Of a DNA stretch of 64,000 bases, positions 59,230 through 64,000 are shown one piece after another; within the stretch, counting starts at the first letter, position 1; every line of letters starts with the position of its first letter. Source of the DNA: Culex pipiens pallens (lineage: Eukaryota; Arthropoda; Insecta; Diptera; Culicidae); NCBI RefSeq assembly GCF_016801865.2, contig NC_068938.1, positions 86,017,474-86,081,473 of the forward strand, read 5' to 3'. The notes below the pieces were generated by a model that saw only the letters and a list, made by a program, of their open reading frames with translations, was not told where the DNA came from and did no database searches. The translations under genes and the position numbers were made by a program.

Positions 59230-59565
59230 GAAGGCTTGATTGTTGAGGCAATTGCAAACCTCTTTTTACACCTTAGCTTCCGTCCACCCCGGGATTCGAA
59301 CTGACGACCTTTGGATTGTGAGTCCAACTGCCTACCAGCGACTCCACCGAGGCAGGACCCAGGGAGACGACTCCTACACCTGGACTGAGCTAACGACCTA
59401 ACCTTTTTTAGGTTAGTCCGGGACCAACATTTACTTCCTTTCCGACGGAAGGCGTGATCAGACAAATCTCGTCTCGAAAAATGCCACCGGGACCGTCTGG
59501 GATCGAACCCAGGCCGACTGGGTGAGAGGCAATCACGCTTACCCCTACACCACGGTCCCGGTTCA
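59230..59565 (-). mobile_element. Composite SINE with two tRNA-like units (minus)
   Basis: On the minus strand the first unit (59489-59559) has a 7-bp acceptor match GGGACCG/CGGTCCC and a T arm CTGGGTTCGATCCCAG. A linker (ATTTTTCGAGACGAGATTTG) leads to a second unit with TTAGCTCAGTCCAGGTG and B box AGTTCGAATCCC (59280-59400). The tail side carries GAGCGAATAATTTGATTTGA-like sequence near 59155-59170, also seen by 31476. A truncated copy lies at 25285-25500. The anticodon stem of unit one does not pair, so it is not a tRNA gene. Confidence 0.7.
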
Positions 59566-60374
59566 ACGACATTATAAGTTTTAAAATTTCAGTATTTTTC
59601 AGAATTTTCCTTTGATTTAAAAGATATTAAATTTTGCATATAAAAGATTACTTCATTTAAGAAGTTCAGGATCCCACAGCGATATCAATTTGCCTTGTTT
59701 GTTTTGAAATTATCCGCCGTCTGCAGTTTCACATATAAATCAGTTAAAAAGCCATTCGATCGTTGAGTGGTCAAATTGCTCTCGACCTTTCATCGCTTCG
59801 TCCATTTGATGTGTTCCCTTGGGTTGCAACTGCTCTGGGCATTCCTCGTCGGCTCGGCTCATTCTTGGTTCTCTGTTAATTTTGATCGCTGGATGTCTTT
59901 TTGCTGCTGATCGTCACTTCGGTCGTCCATGTCCTGCGTTCGATGCGCCGAAAGCTCCAATCCATGTGTGTGTCCGCGGTACACTTACTTTGCACTCTTT
60001 CTATCTAAATGCATCTTCTTTGTTGTTTTTTTTTGTATGCGGGAAAACGAATAAGAACAACAGCAAGAGCCCTTTTATGACATGATCAGAATTATTTATT
60101 TTATGTTCACTTTATCTCAGCTCGCGATTCTTGAGCCAAAACAAGACACCGATGAACAAGTCTTGAGAAACTCAGAAGTTTCAAGTTTGTTTCACTTCAC
60201 TTTTCATAATACATCTTTTTTATGTCCGGAGCAAACTTATTTTGTTATGTTTTTTTGTTTCTTGTTTACTTTTTGATAAAATCATTACGATAATTTAGTT
60301 TGAAATAACAAAATCAATTTATTGCCCTCTTCTTAGTTAACCGTGGGGCGAAAACATCAAATTTTTATGGCCCC
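59566..60374. other. Unassigned stretch with a possible small exon
   Basis: 59819-60085 holds an 88-codon frame starting MGCNCSGHSSSARLILGSLL, with a signal-like hydrophobic stretch (LILGSLLILIAGCLFA) in locally GC-rich DNA. The second half turns low in complexity. It could be an exon with a donor near 59978 (CGCGGTACAC), but there is no supporting partner. Confidence 0.2.
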
Positions 60375-60600
60375 ACACAGCAAAAAACAAGTTGGATTTT
60401 GGATTGTTGAAAATTTGGTAGGTTGTATATTACCTCTTTTTTGAGTAATACTAACTGAAATATATGTAAAAATGTGAACCCGATGAATATTCACCAGAAA
60501 CTGATGAAAATTAACCATTTTCTGATGTAATACTACACTTTTTTTTTACAAATAATCTGTCATCATTGATGAATGAATATTACCATCTTTTTTTCTGTGC
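60375..60600. mobile_element. MITE related to 56453-56670
   Basis: CACACAGCAAAAAAC at the left and TTTTTTTCTGTG at the right; internal ACCATTTTCTGATGTAATAC and similar motifs resemble the relative. The borders are approximate. Confidence 0.5.
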
Positions 60601-61171
60601 AGAGAAAAAATACTTTTGTTAAACCGTTGTACTATTTTACCAAGAATTAATATTATTAATAAATTGCCAAAATCCCAAAGAACTGCTCGCAAGTTGACGG
60701 TTGATCGATCCCCGTCCGTTCCTCGCGGTGCTGGTGGTAAAGAAGTCAACGCACTTAATTAGCGAAATCAACTTTCGAGCTCAGCTAAAATAATAAAACA
60801 ACTAAAAAACGTGTTCACCGCCAGCAAGTGCGCGTCTGTGTGTGTCCAGAGGATGTAGTTTTTTTGTTGTTGCTGCAGCGGACAAAGTGTCCAATTTATT
60901 GATTCTAACGACGTTTTAAAGTATTTTCCTTTGAGGAATGGCTGCTTCCGAAATTATTTCATGCGCCGCTGTCATTGAACTTTAAGCATTTGGGCGTTCT
61001 TTTTTTTTTGTTCGCTTGATGCAACCGATCACAATTTGGGAACATTTTGTTTCTGTCTTTTGGGATTTCCTGAGTGGAGATTTAATTTTTTTCTGATAGT
61101 ATAATTAAGAGTCCAGCTCTAAAAAAATCACAAAAAAAAATTGAAACCAATTGAATAAAAAAAACATGCAA
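60601..61171. other. Intergenic stretch without recognisable features
   Basis: AT-rich, with no coding or element signal. Confidence 0.3.
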
Positions 61172-61173
61172 TA

Positions 61174-61801
61174 CCGTCAGTGGGGGTGACTATGGGTCAA
61201 AAAACGATACACCTCTCGTAATTACTTAATAACAAAAACAATTTAAATAACATCGAAAATCTTCCAATGGAGCTTTGTTCTTAGATAGTTTACTAACATT
61301 TTCCCAAAATATGGTGGATTTTGATGAACACTACCTTAAATGCCAATAGTTTGAAAATTGACCCAATCTCACCCCTTAGAGGGGGTGACATTGGGTCAAA
61401 TGAAACTAAAATGATGCTCAAATACAACGATATGGTAAAAACAAGTCATCCAACAGTGTTTCTTGTTCGAGGGAATCGAATTGACATGCTACAATGTTTG
61501 AAGTGGAGATTTTCAAACATTTGGGTAGTTTTTGAGCAATACCAACAAAATTTTCAGAAAAATGATTTTTCAAGAGGTCATTTTTGGCCAAAAACGTACC
61601 TCAACTTTAGACAGCTGTCAAAATAACAGGATTTGCTCTAGGAACGAGATTTTTTCAGCGAAGTCATCTTAAGATGTCCCCTACACAACCCTTTTAACAG
61701 AATTCAGTTTAATTGAGAAGAATATGAGAAATGGTGAAATCCGTAAAAAATCAATTTGACCCAGTCTCACCCCCCAGACCCAATGTCACCCCCACTGACG
61801 G
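61174..61801. mobile_element. 628-bp TA MITE of the GGGGTGAC family with an internal junction
   Basis: TA flanks both sides (61172-61173, 61802-61803). The ends CCGTCAGTGGGGGTGACTAT and (reversed) CCGTCAGTGGGGGTGACATT match. Near 61355-61400 an internal head-to-head pair (GACCCAATCTCACCCC then GGGGTGACATTGGGTC) suggests two elements fused. Confidence 0.8.
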
Positions 61802-61914
61802 TATATTGTTTTCTTAAAAAAATATCAAAATAAAATAAAAAAAATAAAAAAAATTCAAATCAAAAATGCTTTTAATGATATAGGAACATCTTATTCAAAA
61901 TAGAGCTGGGACTT

Positions 61915-62035
61915 CGAATGTATCCGGATATCCGGATATCCGTTCGGATATCCGAACGGATATCCAAAATCCGGAGCTCCGGATAGACGGATAATTATCC
62001 GATATCCGTAGGTATCCGGATATTTTTTCTCAAAA
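61915..62035. repeat. Self-complementary ATCCGGAT-rich cluster
   Basis: About ten overlapping copies of ATCCGGATAT, GGATATCCG and CGGATAATTATCCG run over 120 bp. The block is almost entirely palindromic at the short scale. Confidence 0.75.
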
Positions 62036-62206
62036 CCCCCATCAATTCGACCCCTCTTCGATTTCCGTGAAATTTTACTCTATGGGGAAACTTTGGACCA
62101 TGATCACGAATCCGAGGTTCATTTTTCGATATTTCGTTACAGTAGGGCGGTGCAAGCTTGTGACTTTATAGAAAATTGGTACAGTTTAAAAAATAACCCC
62201 TGAAAG

Positions 62207-63613
62207 CAGTGTTGCGATCCTCACGCGCTCACGCGCTCGTGAGCGCTCATTTTTCGCTCATTCGTGAGGAGGAGCGCTGCGCGAGCTAGCTCACGTTTGC
62301 CCGCGCTCACGTTTGCTCCGATTTTTTCAGCTCGCGTTTGCCCCACGCTCGCGCTCGCACTCATTTTTCGCTCACGGAGCGCTCACTTTGGAAGTATCGC
62401 GAATCGAATCGTTTTTCGTTTTTGAGAAAGTTTTTGATTTTCAATCCTAGTTAGATTTTTTGCTTAAGGCGCAGCATGTCATTGGAAACATTGGGGAACA
62501 TTGGGGGAAGGGTATGAGCGCGTAAACAAAAATGACTGAAACCTTATAAAAACTTACAAAACAATGAATTAATTCAAGAAGATTTATGCTGGGGTGAGTT
62601 CGATTCAATGTCATGTGCTTGGTTGATCAAAATATAACATTAAACTGTTTTATGTACCTGTTTGTTGACTACCTTTGCAGCGTGCGGGTCAGAATGAGCA
62701 ACCATTAAAAAAAGGTCATTCCGCTTAATAAATCGTTCAGTGCTTGGAAACGGCTGATCATTTTTTATAAAGTTAATCTTTCCCTTTCTCATTCTAGAAA
62801 ATAGGGTAAATTGTTGAAACAGTTCTTTTTTTACAAAAAAAAACTCCAAATTGCTAGTGTTTGAAATAACCCATTTGAATGAAATAATATAAATTGTCAT
62901 TGTTTTGTTTTACCACATTAAGGGTGGCTCCTCTTCCCCCAAGTAAATTATATTTAACACTTCCGCTACCAAGCCTCTGAAAATATTCAATTACAGATTC
63001 AATAAATGATTTTTTGAATATGGACATTCTCTAAAATGTTCCGAATATGAGGGATGATTATAACTTTAATAAAGCTTACTGCTGGTTTTTTTTAAAGGTT
63101 CATTAACACAAATTTTATTTTTTTGTTTTTTTTTTGTTTTTCAAAACACTTTGAGTCCGGATTCTAAAAACTTGAAATAAACATAATTTGTCAAATAAAT
63201 CAATTATTTGTAAATAGCAGTGCATCTCTGCACGTCAATGAATTTTTACATTAAGAATGTTAGCTCTGTGTTAGCTCACTCAAGAGTGAATCATTCTGCC
63301 CCTTGGATAATTCTGAATTTAAAATAGAACGTATATTTCGGTTCGCCGAATAAATCCATTTCATTGCTTACTTTTGTTTGTTGGACCCCTTTCATGTTTG
63401 TTTTTGCTGCCTGTGCTGAGATAGTTCTAGAAACTTCGTTTCAAACAGGCAGATGCTTCAACAGGGATAAACAACTACCTACTTTGGCTCACTAGCTCAC
63501 GTGAGCGCAAAACGCTCCGGTGAGCGTGAGCGAGCACGAGCTACCTGATAAAAACTCACGCTCCAGCTGGAGCGAGCACTCCTTCCGTGAGCGCTCGCTC
63601 ATTCGCAACCCTG
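62207..63613. mobile_element. 1.4-kb non-autonomous hAT-like element, 8-bp TSD
   Basis: The exact direct repeat CCTGAAAG flanks it (62199-62206, 63614-63621). The ends are CAGTGTTGCGA and (reversed) CAGGGTTGCGA, fitting the hAT pattern CAGNGNTGC. About 190 bp at the left and 130 bp at the right are packed with GAGCGCTC, CTCACGCGCTC and GAGCGAGC motifs on both strands. The interior is AT-rich without a transposase. Confidence 0.9.
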
Positions 63614-63621
63614 CCTGAAAG

Positions 63622-64000
63622 TCACAAAAAAAAACACATTATTTAAAAGATATTTTTTGCCTATGTGGGTTAGGCCGATGCAAATATTTTTCAAAGTTAT
63701 TGTCCATCGGCTCTGGCCTGGGTCGAGAAGGGGGGACAAAAAAATAACAAAAAATATAAATATTGAAACAACAAGCCATAGTTTCAACATTTGCATGGAA
63801 AAAGTGTTTTAAAATGCATTTTACACTAGTTCAGTTGTTTTGCAATAATTAATTTTCAAAAAAATGAAAGATTTGACAAAAACAAATTTCCCGAGGAATC
63901 CGATAAAAAAAATTCAGACATAGGCTCTTCGGTCCAGACACCGTCAAAATGCCATTTAAAGTTTCATACGACTGTTTCAAGTGATTGGCTGTTTTTTGGT
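63622..64000. other. Old dispersed repeat flank
   Basis: Continues the sequence interrupted by the hAT-like element (related to 62040-62198 and 9840-9950). No gene is seen to the end of the window. Confidence 0.35.

Noticed and set aside
59489..59559. A tRNA gene (Glu-like) on the minus strand
   Set aside because: Acceptor and T arms pair but the anticodon stem does not, and the sequence continues as a SINE body with a second copy at 25285-25500.
1..64000. Endogenous viral sequence or reverse transcriptase
   Set aside because: No open frame shows viral or retroelement polymerase motifs; retroelements here are limited to SINEs.

Overview
The window is nuclear DNA of an insect, most likely a culicine mosquito, with Culex the best guess. 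The evidence is short spliced introns of about 50-130 bp, insect-type proteins, extreme transposon density, and terminal sequences of MITE families that I associate with culicine genomes (for example ends starting GGCGTCATCCATAAAG). Only about 4 kb of the 64 kb is convincingly coding. Most of the rest is non-autonomous DNA transposons, fold-back elements and tRNA-derived SINEs, often nested.

Region by region. 1-5640 is a fold-back composite: two 142-bp satellite arrays face each other inside inverted arms. 5640-17960 has no recognised gene; it holds MITEs and a hAT-like element, a 2.5-kb TA-flanked element and an unassigned stretch at 10.5-12.3 kb. 17975-24199 is a 6.2-kb fold-back element with a perfect 9-bp target-site duplication (TSD), filled with degenerate CAAGTATTT-type repeats and invaded by a hAT MITE, a SINE and small TA MITEs. 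24200-27500 holds SINE and MITE remnants. 27626-30033 (minus) is CNPPD1, a PHO80-type cyclin-box protein, in four exons. Another fold-back element (30258-32981) sits about 225 bp upstream of its start codon. 33107-38277 is bounded by CACAGATCTGTGTAA-rich inverted arms and contains several MITEs and a small two-exon gene (46 codons). 39772-40511 (plus) is the mitochondrial protease subunit ClpP, with a hairpin hAT MITE upstream.

Three secreted DUF1091-family paralogues lie at 40584-41309 (minus), 48725-49405 (minus) and 51280-51971 (plus). All have the same three-exon structure, with a 25-codon signal-peptide exon first; they are a local gene family broken up by transposons. ClpP and the first paralogue converge tail to tail and their transcripts probably overlap. 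Between the paralogues are a frameshifted small gene (43924-44395), a 1.27-kb near-perfect palindrome with a third diverged copy, and several MITEs. From 52 kb to the end I find no firm gene, only MITEs, SINEs and a second large hAT-like element (62207-63613) with GAGCGCTC-type subterminal repeats.

The genes do not form a pathway. The most unusual material is structural: three large fold-back elements, recent hairpins, and filled/empty insertion sites that can be compared inside the window.
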